Shown piece by piece: positions 18,673 to 27,395 of a stretch of 59,383 bases of DNA. The DNA comes from Variovorax sp. Root318D1. GTDB taxonomy: Bacteria > Pseudomonadota > Gammaproteobacteria > Burkholderiales > Burkholderiaceae_C. A program made the position numbers and the translations under genes. Each line of letters starts with the position of its first letter. Within the stretch, counting starts at the first letter, position 1. The notes beneath the pieces are model-generated. The model worked only from the letters and a program-made list of their open reading frames with translations, made no database searches and was not told the origin of the DNA. Location of the stretch: assembly GCF_001424835.1 (NCBI RefSeq), contig NZ_LMCQ01000012.1:341070-400452 (forward strand), given 5' to 3'.

Positions 18673-21285
18673 ATGCAAGTCATCAAGCCCCAAGCACTCG
18701 GACTGTCCACAAGGCCCATTGAATACCGCAAACGCTTTGGCCTGTGTGTCACGGCGGCGCTGCATGTTCCCTTTGCGCAGGGAGAGCGCGGCACCTTGTG
18801 GGGCGAACAGTCCATGTGGGATTTCCTCGCGCAGGAGATGGCCGTACCGCTGATCGACGAAGGCGTGGCCAAGCTGACGGCCGAGTTCCTGGTGCATGGC
18901 AGTGCTTACCCGCCGCCCGAAACACCTTCGGCCTGTGCCGTGCGCGCGCGCTTCGGTGCGCGCGAGAAGACGCTGCTGGTTTTCGGTGAACGCAACTGGG
19001 CAGGTGGCGCCGTGCAACCCAGCCGGCCGCAGCCATTCGACCGGATGCCCATCGACTGGGCGCATGCCTACGGCGGGGCGGACTTTGCCGCCAATCCGGC
19101 AGGCAAGGGACGCACTGCCGTCGAGGGTGCGCGCGCCCTGCCCAACATCGAATCGCCCCATGAGCGCCTGATGCGGGCCGACCACGCGGTTTCACCCGCG
19201 GGGTTCGGTGCTCTGGAGGCGACTCATCCACACCGCGCGCAGTACCGCGGAACCTTCGACGCCACCTATCTGCAAGAGCATGCACCTGGTTTCCCGCCCG
19301 ATCTGGACTGGCGCCATTTCAACCTGGCGCCTCCGGACCAGTGGTTCGACAGTTCGTTGCAAGGCGACGAGGCATTTTCCTTCGACCACATGCACCCGGT
19401 GCATGCGCACCTGCAAGGTCGGCTGCCGGGCTTCCGTGCGAGGGTGTTCGCGGGCTATTGCATGCCCGATGAAGGCGAGCCCCGGCTGCGCGAAGTACCT
19501 CTGCGCCTGACGACCGTCTGGTTCTTCCCACATGCGGAGCGTGCCGTGGTGCTGTTCCAGGGAATGGCCGAGGTGGATACGGACGACGGCTCGGACGTCG
19601 TGTCCCTGATGGGCGCGGTGGAGCGCCTGGGAGAGTCGCGCCCGGATGCGCACTATGTGGATGCGATCGCGCGGCGCGCCGATCCCCGAATGGGCAGTGT
19701 CCATATGCTGAACGACGCAGACCTTCTGCCGGACGGCGTGGACACCAGCGACCCTGCACTCGATGCCGCCCGCGCGAATTTCGCCATGGATGGCCTGCAA
19801 GGCGACGCACAGTTCCTGCGTGCGCAGACGGAGGTCACGCTGGCGCGCGAGGAGGTGCGTGCGCAAGGCAAGGATCCCGATGCCATGGGCATTCGCATGC
19901 CGGCGCGTGAGAAGGTTCCCACCGGCGCCGCCTTGGCGCCGTATGTCGAGCAGAAGATCAAGGAGGCGGAGCGCCAGCAATGGGCAATGCTTGAAGACGT
20001 AGTGACGCAGGCGGAAAAGGCGCTGGATTTTGCCGCCGCGCAGAAGCTTCCCCTCGCGTCGCTGCAGCATCGGGGACCCCCGCGCGCCGGGGCGGAGGCT
20101 CGCCTCGATGCACTGCGCGCGAGCTTTGCCGCCGCACCGCGGCAGCAAGTCGGCCAGATCACGGCGGGGCTCTACGGCAAGCTCATTCAGCTCGAGGCCG
20201 TCGAGCGCACGGCCTATCGGCAGTCGGCGCATGTACAGGCGCCGGCCTTGCCGATGGCGCCGGACGAGGCCTCTGCGCTGCGTGCCGAAGTCGAGCGCGG
20301 CATCGCAAAAGGGCTCAGGTACTTCGCGGAAATGGACTTCACCGGGGCCGATCTGTCGGACCTGGATTTGCGTGGGGCGAACTTTTCCGGCGCATGGCTG
20401 GAAAGCGCGAATCTCGCGAGGTCGAACCTCTCCGGCGCCGACTTTTCGCGCGCCGTGCTCGCGCATGCCGACCTGAAGCAGGCGATCGCGGTCGGCGGGC
20501 GTTTCGCCGAGGCGAACCTGGGCAAGGCCGGTTTGTCCGGCACCGTTTTCGATGATGCGGATCTCCGCGGCGCGGTACTCAGTGGTTGCCAACTGGCCGA
20601 AACCCAGATGCGCCGCGCGCAACTCTCGGGCGCGCAGCTGCTCGACACCCGATGGGGCATTGCGGACTGGAGCGGCGTGCACGCGGTGCGCCAGCTGTTC
20701 TACAAGCTGGACCTCAAGGGGTTGATCCTTGCCGAAGCCGATCTGAGAGGCTGCAGCTTCGTCGAATGCGACCTTGGAGGCTGTGATCTGCGTGTTGCCA
20801 ACCTGCAGGGAGCGAGCTTCGTGAACTGCAAGCTCGACAATGCCCGGCTTGCCGGCGTCCAGGCCGAGGGAGCGGTATTCGCCCAGGGCTGCAGCCTGGC
20901 GGGGGCCGATCTTCGCGACGCGCGGCTCGAGCGCAGCAATCTTGGCGAAACGAACCTCGACGGTGCCAAGCTGATGCGTGCACGGCTCGATGGCGCCAAT
21001 CTCGGCTTCGCAAGCCTGGCAGGGGCCGACCTGAGGCTGGCCAGCGCCAAGAGCGCCATTCTGCGGAAGGCCGTATTGCGCCACGCCGCCATGGCCGGCG
21101 CGGATCTGTCGGGCGCGGTCATGCAACACGCCGACCTGCGCGGTGCCGATCTGCGCCGAAGCAGCCTGTTCGGCGCCGATCTCTCGCGGGTTCGACTCGA
21201 TGGCGACGTGAATTTCGAACACGCGCTGCTCAAGCGGGCCCGCACCTGGCCCCGCCTCACGCCAGAGCAGCAGGCGGCGCCATGA
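18673..21285 (+). CDS. DUF2169 domain protein with pentapeptide repeats
   Basis: An 870-residue two-part protein. Residues 1 to about 310 match DUF2169 (for example FGLCVTAALHVPFAQGERG and DWAHAYGGADFAANPAGKG), a family known as a T6SS effector adaptor encoded between vgrG and PAAR-like genes. From about residue 535 there are many A(D/N)Lxx-type pentapeptide repeats (ADLSDLDLRGANFSGAWLES and onward), predicted to fold as a right-handed beta helix. The coiled middle section links them. It follows vgrG by 8 bases and overlaps the next gene start (ATGATG over TGA). Probable role: chaperone or adaptor loading cargo onto the spike. Confidence 0.85.
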   Translation: MQVIKPQALGLSTRPIEYRKRFGLCVTAALHVPFAQGERGTLWGEQSMWDFLAQEMAVPLIDEGVAKLTAEFLVHGSAYPPPETPSACAVRARFGAREKTLLVFGERNWAGGAVQPSRPQPFDRMPIDWAHAYGGADFAANPAGKGRTAVEGARALPNIESPHERLMRADHAVSPAGFGALEATHPHRAQYRGTFDATYLQEHAPGFPPDLDWRHFNLAPPDQWFDSSLQGDEAFSFDHMHPVHAHLQGRLPGFRARVFAGYCMPDEGEPRLREVPLRLTTVWFFPHAERAVVLFQGMAEVDTDDGSDVVSLMGAVERLGESRPDAHYVDAIARRADPRMGSVHMLNDADLLPDGVDTSDPALDAARANFAMDGLQGDAQFLRAQTEVTLAREEVRAQGKDPDAMGIRMPAREKVPTGAALAPYVEQKIKEAERQQWAMLEDVVTQAEKALDFAAAQKLPLASLQHRGPPRAGAEARLDALRASFAAAPRQQVGQITAGLYGKLIQLEAVERTAYRQSAHVQAPALPMAPDEASALRAEVERGIAKGLRYFAEMDFTGADLSDLDLRGANFSGAWLESANLARSNLSGADFSRAVLAHADLKQAIAVGGRFAEANLGKAGLSGTVFDDADLRGAVLSGCQLAETQMRRAQLSGAQLLDTRWGIADWSGVHAVRQLFYKLDLKGLILAEADLRGCSFVECDLGGCDLRVANLQGASFVNCKLDNARLAGVQAEGAVFAQGCSLAGADLRDARLERSNLGETNLDGAKLMRARLDGANLGFASLAGADLRLASAKSAILRKAVLRHAAMAGADLSGAVMQHADLRGADLRRSSLFGADLSRVRLDGDVNFEHALLKRARTWPRLTPEQQAAP

Positions 21286-22343
21286 TGAGTCCCGAGTTGC
21301 TTTCGATGGCCGTGGCGGTCGGAGAACCCGTCATCGGCATGGACCTGGCGAAGGGGGCGTTCGGACGCGCGTCGCTGGGAGGCGGCGTGTTCTCGCGCAC
21401 CCGCCTGAGTGAAGCCGACCTGCGCGGTGCGGACCTGCGCGAAACGGTGTTCGAGCATTGCGACCTGACCGGCGCACTGCTGTCAGGCGCCAACTTGCGC
21501 CGGGCGGTGTTCGATCACTGCACGCTTGACCACGCCGATCTGCGCGGAGCCAATCTCCATGGTTCGGTCTGGACCGAATGCCAGGCGCCGCATGTTCAGC
21601 TGGCCGATGCGCAGCTCAGCATGGCGACGCTGTCGAAGTCGAATCTGGACCACGCCGTTCTGCGCGGCGCGAATCTTGATTCGGCAGTCTTGAGCGAGCT
21701 TGGACTTTTCGACGCCTGCGCCGATGGCGCTTCCTGGCGCCAGACGGTCGTATCCGAGTGCAAGCTCGAGCTGCTGACGTGGGCGGGCGCAACCTTGCTG
21801 CGGGTTGCCTTCGTCAACACCGACCTGCAGGGCAAGTCGTTCGCAAACCTGAGCATCGAAGGCTGCCAGTTCACGGGTTCCGATCTCAGCACGGCCGATT
21901 TTTCAGCGGCCCGCATGCGCCAATGCAACTTCCAGGGGGCTACGCTGGACGGTGCATGCTTCACCAAAGCACAAGGGCCGCTCGCACTTTTTTGCAATGT
22001 GCAGGGCGCCAAGGCAGATTTCGCCGGTGCCGGGCTGCGACAGGCGCTTTTCACTGGCGCCCAGTTGCCGGGTGCCGATTTCACCCGCTGCGACTTGTAC
22101 CAGGTGCACTTTGCCGGCGCGCAGCTGCCCCAGGCGCGCTTCATGTCGTCCGACCTCACGTACGCCGACTTCCGGCATGCGGATCTCACCGGCGCGGACC
22201 TGCGCCAGGCCATCCTGTTCCGCGCTGTTCTGCATGGCGCAGGCACGCAGAACGCACAAATGACCGATCGCGCGCGGGCCATCGACGAAGACCCGGACCT
22301 GGCTGCGGCCGAACGTTGGCAACCTATGGAGCAATCCTCATGA
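21282..22343 (+). CDS. Pentapeptide repeat protein in the T6SS cargo module
   Basis: A 353-residue protein made almost entirely of pentapeptide repeats (ADLRGADLRETVFEHCDLTG and similar), predicted to form a quadrilateral beta helix. It overlaps the DUF2169 gene by 4 bases and the DUF3540 gene by 4 bases, so all are made together. Stand-alone pentapeptide proteins can mimic DNA; in DUF2169 modules they are frequent but their role is not settled. It could be a structural adaptor, an effector, or a protective protein; the sequence does not decide. Confidence 0.85.
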   Translation: MMSPELLSMAVAVGEPVIGMDLAKGAFGRASLGGGVFSRTRLSEADLRGADLRETVFEHCDLTGALLSGANLRRAVFDHCTLDHADLRGANLHGSVWTECQAPHVQLADAQLSMATLSKSNLDHAVLRGANLDSAVLSELGLFDACADGASWRQTVVSECKLELLTWAGATLLRVAFVNTDLQGKSFANLSIEGCQFTGSDLSTADFSAARMRQCNFQGATLDGACFTKAQGPLALFCNVQGAKADFAGAGLRQALFTGAQLPGADFTRCDLYQVHFAGAQLPQARFMSSDLTYADFRHADLTGADLRQAILFRAVLHGAGTQNAQMTDRARAIDEDPDLAAAERWQPMEQSS

Positions 22344-23011
22344 CTTCATCCCTTCCCCAGCCTGCGCCGCATGTGCGTTCCCGCTCTCGCACCCGAGCGG
22401 CTCCGCCGCAGGCGGCCATCCAGGCGACGTGGTGCGTGGGCACCGTCAGCGCTTGCGAGCGCGACGGGTTCGCGGTCCTGAGTGGCGGATTGCGCGCCAC
22501 CGGACGCCGCGCAGTCAGCTGTCTCCTGGAGCCGCGCGAAGGCGATAGCGTGGCCTGCATGCAAGTGGCGCCCAGGGAGCTGTGGATCCTGGCGGTGCTG
22601 CAGCGCGAAGGGGCGGCCGAGCATGTGTTGAGCCTGTCGGGCGACACGCGAATTCAGGTGGAGGGCGGGGCGCTGTCCCTGTCGTCGGCGCGTCTGTCGC
22701 TGCATGGCGATGAGCTCGAACTCCGGGCGCGCGAGGCCCGGATGGCTGTCGAATCCGCCGAGCTGGTGGGCACGCGTCTGCGTGTGGTCGGCAGTGTGCT
22801 CAAGGTCGTGGGCTCGGTGCTTTCCACCGTGATGGAACGCGTTCATCACTACAGCAAGAGCCATACGAGAACCACCGACGGAATGGACCGTGTGGCAGCC
22901 ACGCATGTGGAATGCGAGGCGAAGCAGTTGTTGCGGCTGTCCGGCGAGCATGCGCTCGTGAACGGCGAAAAGCTCATCAAGGCGCGCGGCGGGCAAATCC
23001 ACTTCGGTTAG
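22340..23011 (+). CDS. DUF3540 domain protein of the T6SS cargo module
   Basis: A 223-residue DUF3540 protein. Visible family stretches are RVVGSVLKVVGSVLSTVMERVHHYSKSH and the end GEHALVNGEKLIKARGGQIHFG. The middle (LSLSGDTRIQVEGGALSLSSARL) has the short beta repeats of a gp5-like needle, so it may form part of a spike tip or a trimeric adaptor. DUF3540 genes occur with DUF2169 and DUF4150 genes beside vgrG. The ATG overlaps the previous stop (ATGA). Confidence 0.85.
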   Translation: MTSSLPQPAPHVRSRSRTRAAPPQAAIQATWCVGTVSACERDGFAVLSGGLRATGRRAVSCLLEPREGDSVACMQVAPRELWILAVLQREGAAEHVLSLSGDTRIQVEGGALSLSSARLSLHGDELELRAREARMAVESAELVGTRLRVVGSVLKVVGSVLSTVMERVHHYSKSHTRTTDGMDRVAATHVECEAKQLLRLSGEHALVNGEKLIKARGGQIHFG

Positions 23012-23020
23012 GAACGCACC

Positions 23021-23416
23021 ATGTTTGCAAACTGCCAATTGATGGGAACCGACATGGGCTTCCCGGATGTATGCATCACGCCCGCGGCGCCTTCGCCCAT
23101 CCCGGTGCCCTATCCGAACATTGCGATGGGCCCGATGGCGATTCCCAACTGTCCGACCATACTGATCATGGGCATGCCGGCGCACAATATGGGCACGACG
23201 ATTCCGATGACCAATGGCGACAATGCGGGCGTCCTGCTGGGCGTCGCCTCGGGTACGGTGATGGGCCCGAGCCGGCATGTCACCGCCGCGTTCACCGTGC
23301 TGCTCCAGGGCATGCCCGCCACGCGGCTCACGAGCGTCTCAATCCAGAACAGCACCAACTGCCCCGGAGTGCGCACCGTGCCAAGCCAGACGCTCATGCT
23401 GCTGCTTGCACCGTGA
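23021..23416 (+). CDS. DUF4150 PAAR-like spike-tip protein
   Basis: A 131-residue PAAR-like (DUF4150) protein that would cap the VgrG needle. The typical Pro/Met/Gly-rich texture is visible (PDVCITPAAPSPIPVPYPN, MGMPAHNMGTTIPMTNGDNAG, LLQGMPATRLTSVS). In many relatives a toxin domain follows the DUF4150 part; here the protein stops right after it. It ends the + strand operon, only 5 bases before the end of a convergent lipoprotein gene. Confidence 0.88.
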   Translation: MFANCQLMGTDMGFPDVCITPAAPSPIPVPYPNIAMGPMAIPNCPTILIMGMPAHNMGTTIPMTNGDNAGVLLGVASGTVMGPSRHVTAAFTVLLQGMPATRLTSVSIQNSTNCPGVRTVPSQTLMLLLAP

Positions 23417-23421
23417 GCGGA

Positions 23422-24063
23422 TCAACGTCGCCCCTGCTCCCATTCGCGCGCGATGTCCGCGGCGGATTTTTCGGGCGGAAAGTAGAGTGCCGGACGCCGC
23501 ATCCAGTCGACGCGCACCACGCTTTCGGCAAGTTTTTGAAGTTCAGGCACGGCTGCTTCCACCGGGGCCTGCCGCTCGCGCCCGTCGGTAAGCACATCGC
23601 CGACCCGGCCTTGCGCGAAGCGCACGCGCATCACCAGAGGCTGCGCAACACCGTAGAGGCAGCGCTGCCCGCTGAAGACGCCGTTGATGCGCTCGCCGCC
23701 GCGAAGCGTGACGTCGTATTCCATGAGGTTGTGCTTGGAGCGGTTGCGCGGCCCGTAGCGGCACCTCGCGACCACGTCGTCAATCTCGCTGAGCCATGCG
23801 CGTGCGTTGTCCGGAGCCTGCGGAATCAGGCCGGGCGACCAGGTCGGGTTCATCCGGCCGACCTCGGCATCGATCTCCACCTGCAGCAACTGCGCCAGCA
23901 CGGCATTGGCCTGGCTGCCCGGCATCTCTCGCGTGCCTTCCGTGCAGGCCGTGAGCAGATTGGTGAGCGAAGCAAGAACAAGCATTGTTTGGGCCGTTCG
24001 CCAGAACATGAAGCGCATTACACGCCTGATTCGGCCTCCGGTTCCAACCGCGCCGACCCTCAT
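23422..24063 (-). CDS. Lipoprotein of unknown function, possible immunity protein
   Basis: A 213-residue protein with a lipoprotein signal: hydrophobic run VLASLTNLLTAC with the Cys at residue 40 from this start, or 25 if translation begins at the in-frame ATG at 24018. Both starts have acceptable ribosome sites; GAGG before 24063 is slightly better placed. The mature part (ARAWLSEIDDVVARCRYG, NLMEYDVTLRGGERINGVFSG) gives no family I can name. It is on the opposite strand to the cargo module and divergent from tagH. T6SS immunity proteins are often periplasmic lipoproteins, so this is a candidate, but nothing in the sequence proves it. Confidence 0.65.
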   Translation of the reverse strand: MRVGAVGTGGRIRRVMRFMFWRTAQTMLVLASLTNLLTACTEGTREMPGSQANAVLAQLLQVEIDAEVGRMNPTWSPGLIPQAPDNARAWLSEIDDVVARCRYGPRNRSKHNLMEYDVTLRGGERINGVFSGQRCLYGVAQPLVMRVRFAQGRVGDVLTDGRERQAPVEAAVPELQKLAESVVRVDWMRRPALYFPPEKSAADIAREWEQGRR

Positions 24064-24111
24064 GCGGCATACCTCTTAAGGCGAGATTGCCAACCCGCCC
24101 GCCTAAATGAA

Positions 24112-24126
24112 TACTCCTCAGGAGTA
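24112..24126. promoter_or_regulatory. Palindrome between divergent lipoprotein and tagH genes
   Basis: TACTCCT-C-AGGAGTA is a 7-bp inverted repeat around one base in the 110-bp divergent intergenic region. It is a candidate operator for either gene. No regulator is known from the sequence. Confidence 0.35.
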
Positions 24127-24173
24127 CTGTCGCTCGCGCCCGTTGTGTGGCGAAGCGTGTTGGGAGCCGGTTC

Positions 24174-25865
24174 ATGATTCAAATCGCTGTGATCACTCGG
24201 CAAGGCGCGCCGGGAGAGAAGTCCCAGATCGTTCAGTTCGGCCCCGCCGGCGGAACCATCGGCCGGTCCGACACCAATACGCTGGTGTTGTCGGACCCCG
24301 ACCGCACCGTGTCGCGCGTGCATGCGCAGGTGCTCTGCCGTAGCGGCCAGTATTTCGTGATCGACCGCGGCAGCAACCCGATCGTGCGCAACGGACAAAC
24401 GCTGGGCTCCGGCAACGAAGCGCTTCTGTCCGACGGCGACCGGCTGGTCATCGGTGGCTTCGAACTGAAAGTCGAAGTGCAGGCGGCTGTCGATGCATCG
24501 CCTGCGCCGTCCTTCGCTCCGGCCCCGGGCGCGCCGTTCCCTGCAAGTGCAGAAGACGATCCCTTTGCGGATCTGCTGGCGGGCCTTGCACCGCCGCCGC
24601 AAGCGCCGATCACCGGGCCTGCGGCCAAGCCGTTGCCGTCGGCCACCGCGCCCTCCGCCGACTCCCTGCTGTTCCCTGATCCGATGCAAAGCGGATCGCG
24701 CAATGCGCAAGCGGCGCAGATCGATCCCTTCGCCGATCTGCTGGGCCCTGCGCCTTCGTCGGCGCCCGCAACCGGCCTTGGCGCGCTCGACGACTTTTCC
24801 GACTTGGGCGCGCCGCCCGCGAGCGGCAAGGCCGCGGGCATCGACGAGCTGCTCGGCGGCATGGGCGGTGGGGGTGGCATCGGCGGCGATCCGCTCTCGC
24901 TTTCTCCGCTGGCGGACCCGCTGCTGCAGCCCAACACGGCGTCCGATGCCGATCCGCTGGCGGCGCTGCAGCGTGCCGCGCCGGCCACGCCGGTACCGCG
25001 CGCCGACCATTTGCCCATCGATCAGTTCGGCTTCACCCCGCCGAGGGCGATCGACGCGCCACGGCCGCAGCTGCCGCAGTTCGACGACATCACGGGCCAG
25101 CCGATCCGCATCAGCGGGCCGGAGGTCTCTGCCGGCGGATCGATCGAACCGCCGGGGCTGCTGAAGCCGCTCGCGCCATTTCCGGCGCCTTCGCCGCCAT
25201 TGGCGCGACCACAGCCGCAGACCGCGCCGACGCCGGTCGCCAAGGCAACGCCCGCAGTGCAGCGCACCGCCTCCGACGACGAGCTGCTGGCCGCTTTCCT
25301 GCGCGGCCTCGGCAGCACGCACCAGACGCCCGAGATGCTCACGCCCGGCCTCATGGAGCGCATCGGCACGATTCTTCGCAGCGCCACAGAGGGCACGCTG
25401 CAACTGCTGCTCACGCGCCAGGAGTTCAAGCGCGAAGTGCGCGCCGAGGTCACCATGATCGCCTCGCAAGCCAACAACCCGCTCAAGTTCTCGCCCACCG
25501 TGGAAGTGGCGCTCGCGCATCTGCTGGGCCCGGGCGTGCGTGGTTTCATGCAGCCCGAGGCGGCGATGCGCGATGCATACAACGACCTGCGGGCTCACCA
25601 GTTCGGTGTAATGGTGGGCATGCGCGCGGCGCTCGCGCACGTCATCGCGCGCTTCGAGCCCGAAGAGCTCGAGAAGAAGATCACGTCCAGGTCGGCGCTC
25701 GACGCATTGTTCAGCGCCAATCGCAAGGCCAAGCTCTGGGACCAGTTCGTGGCGCTCTATGGCGGCATCGCGAGCGAGGCCGAGGACGATTTCCACAATC
25801 TCTTCGGCAAGGCCTTCCTGGAGGCCTACGAAGAACAGATGGCGCGCCTGAAGTCCGACGCCTGA
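24174..25865 (+). CDS. tagH: T6SS FHA-domain protein TagH
   Basis: A 563-residue protein. The N-terminal FHA domain (about 1-95) has the phosphothreonine-binding pattern GTIGRSDTN…SRVHAQV…RNGQTLGSG. A long Pro/Ala-rich low-complexity linker follows (about 100-360). The C-terminal domain (TPGLMERIGTILRSATEGTL…FSANRKAKLWDQFVALYGGI) is the T6SS-specific FHA C-terminal region. It binds the threonine-phosphorylated protein in the PpkA/PppA switch. ATG 24174 is chosen because GGGAG lies just upstream and the protein begins at the FHA fold; a GTG at 24147 is in frame but would add residues outside the domain. Confidence 0.92.
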   Translation: MIQIAVITRQGAPGEKSQIVQFGPAGGTIGRSDTNTLVLSDPDRTVSRVHAQVLCRSGQYFVIDRGSNPIVRNGQTLGSGNEALLSDGDRLVIGGFELKVEVQAAVDASPAPSFAPAPGAPFPASAEDDPFADLLAGLAPPPQAPITGPAAKPLPSATAPSADSLLFPDPMQSGSRNAQAAQIDPFADLLGPAPSSAPATGLGALDDFSDLGAPPASGKAAGIDELLGGMGGGGGIGGDPLSLSPLADPLLQPNTASDADPLAALQRAAPATPVPRADHLPIDQFGFTPPRAIDAPRPQLPQFDDITGQPIRISGPEVSAGGSIEPPGLLKPLAPFPAPSPPLARPQPQTAPTPVAKATPAVQRTASDDELLAAFLRGLGSTHQTPEMLTPGLMERIGTILRSATEGTLQLLLTRQEFKREVRAEVTMIASQANNPLKFSPTVEVALAHLLGPGVRGFMQPEAAMRDAYNDLRAHQFGVMVGMRAALAHVIARFEPEELEKKITSRSALDALFSANRKAKLWDQFVALYGGIASEAEDDFHNLFGKAFLEAYEEQMARLKSDA

Positions 25866-25917
25866 ACGTCGTCCTCAAGCACAACTACGACAGCATCAGC
25901 TAACGCGAGGCATCCGC

Positions 25918-26712
25918 TTGGAAATCGAAATCGTCACGCTGTCCAGACAGGGCGGCCGCAGCTACAACGAGGACGTCTACGGTCACTGGCACGACGATCG
26001 CTATGTCGCCTGCCTGGTGGCCGACGGCGCCGGCGGGCACGGCGGCGGCGACGTGGCGGCGGCCACCGTGCGCAGCAGCGCGCTGGGCGGCTTCTCGGGC
26101 ATGCCGAGCCTGGACGAAGCGAGCCTGCGTGCGCTGGTCGAGCAGGCCAACCGCGACGTGGTGGCGCGCCAGGCGGAGGGCGGCAAGCTCGCGGGCATGC
26201 GCTCGACCGTTGTCTTCGCGGCCATCGACCTGGAGAGCGAGGCGCTGGCCTGGGTGCACAGCGGCGACAGCCGGGCCTACCTGTTCCGCGGCGGCGCCAT
26301 CGTGGCGCGAACCACCGACCACAGCCTCGTGCAGCAGATGGTGGCCGGCGGCATGCTCGACGAAGAAGGCGCGCGCCTGCATCCGCAGCGCAACATGCTG
26401 CTGTCCGCGCTGGGTTCGATCGAGGAGGCGCCGGACATCGCGGTGTCCGACCGCATGCGCCTGTTGCCTGGCGACGTGCTGCTGCTGTGCAGCGACGGCG
26501 TGTGGGAGCCGCTGGGCGACGAGTGCCTGATCGACACGCTGCATGCCTCGCGCACGCCCAGCCAGTGGACCGAGCTGATCGACGCGAAGGTGAGGGCCAA
26601 CGCCAAGCCGGGCCACGACAACTACACGGCGCTCACGCTGTGGGTGATCGGGGACGAGGGCGACGATGTGACGCGGCTGCTGCCAGAGAACGTCGCGCAG
26701 GCCGATTCCTGA
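25918..26712 (+). CDS. pppA: T6SS PP2C-type serine/threonine phosphatase PppA
   Basis: A 264-residue metal-dependent phosphatase opposing the PpkA kinase. All core PP2C motifs are visible: RSYNEDVYG near the N-terminus, VADGAGGHGGGDVAA, GDSRAYLFRGG, LCSDGVWE and GHDNYTAL, including the Asp residues that hold the metal ions. The start is a TTG at 25918 with an AGG 7 bases upstream; no ATG fits. It follows tagH by 52 bases. A strong bidirectional terminator lies just downstream. Confidence 0.92.
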   Translation: MEIEIVTLSRQGGRSYNEDVYGHWHDDRYVACLVADGAGGHGGGDVAAATVRSSALGGFSGMPSLDEASLRALVEQANRDVVARQAEGGKLAGMRSTVVFAAIDLESEALAWVHSGDSRAYLFRGGAIVARTTDHSLVQQMVAGGMLDEEGARLHPQRNMLLSALGSIEEAPDIAVSDRMRLLPGDVLLLCSDGVWEPLGDECLIDTLHASRTPSQWTELIDAKVRANAKPGHDNYTALTLWVIGDEGDDVTRLLPENVAQADS

Positions 26713-26740
26713 TCCTTTCCTTCCGTAGCGGGAAAGGAAA

Positions 26741-26786
26741 AAAGGCCCGAAGCTTTCGTCCATCCGGACGATCGCTTCGGGCCTTT
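26741..26786. terminator. Bidirectional Rho-independent terminator
   Basis: AAAGGCCCGAAG (26741-26752) and CTTCGGGCCTTT (26775-26786) form a perfect 12-bp stem. An A-run lies on the left and T-rich sequence (TTTGTCGATTTTTT) on the right. It separates the convergent pppA and the minus-strand tssA-tssB-tssC-hcp operon and can stop transcription from both sides. Confidence 0.88.
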
Positions 26787-26807
26787 GTCGATTTTTTGGA
26801 GTGCGAC

Positions 26808-27314
26808 CTAGGAGTAGGCGTACTTGCTCGCCGTCTTCTTCACCCGCTTCAGGGCGTTGCGCAGCAGCGCCGGCATGTCCTCGCGGTTGGGCAGGTTGGT
26901 GTAGTTGTCGATGCCCTGTTCCTTGCAGCAGTTGGCGCAGCCGTTGTTGAGCAGGTCGAGCGCGTAGCGGGTCTTGCTGACCGTGCTGGACGAGCCGGGC
27001 TCCCGGAACGGATCGAAGATGCCGTCCGGCAGTACTTTTTGTCCGCGCGCGATCAACTGCGTCTGGAAGTGCGTGATGTGCTTCTGCGTGACCGGCCCGT
27101 AGTAGCCGTCCACGGCAATCACCTCGGTCTGGCCCGGAGGCGGGTCCATGTCGTGGTTGAAGCCGAGCAGCTCGTAGTAGAAGATCTTGAACAGCGCCTG
27201 CACCAGCATCACGTCTTCACGTGTGTTGGAACCGATCCGGCCGGCCGACCAGTCGATGTTGTAGGTGGTGAGCAGCGCGCCGCTGCGGCCGATGAGTGGG
27301 GTGCTGAATGCCAT
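26808..27314 (-). CDS. Peptidoglycan-binding-like protein at the end of the hcp operon
   Basis: A 168-residue cytoplasmic-looking protein without signal peptide. Residues 62-80 (VDGYYGPVTQKHITHFQ) fit the repeat of the PG_binding_1 fold (DGxxGxxTxxAVxxFQ). A Cys cluster (GCANCCKEQG) lies in the C-terminal half and the end is basic (LKRVKKTASK). The ATG at 27314 has GGAG at a good distance; 14 upstream in-frame residues are probably not used. It follows hcp by 81 bases in the same operon. It could be Hcp-delivered cargo that needs the wall-binding fold after export, but no catalytic domain is visible. Confidence 0.65.
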   Translation of the reverse strand: MAFSTPLIGRSGALLTTYNIDWSAGRIGSNTREDVMLVQALFKIFYYELLGFNHDMDPPPGQTEVIAVDGYYGPVTQKHITHFQTQLIARGQKVLPDGIFDPFREPGSSSTVSKTRYALDLLNNGCANCCKEQGIDNYTNLPNREDMPALLRNALKRVKKTASKYAYS

Positions 27315-27395
27315 TGCATTGCTCCGGTGAGGACGCGTGGAAACCGCATCGGGCACTGGCGCGCCCGATGCCGTGCCCTGCGGGTCCGTCGTCCG

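Noticed and set aside
20341..22250. Regularly spaced repeats resembling a CRISPR array
   Set aside because: The repeats are 15-base units from pentapeptide-repeat coding sequence, varied at third positions, with no spacers.
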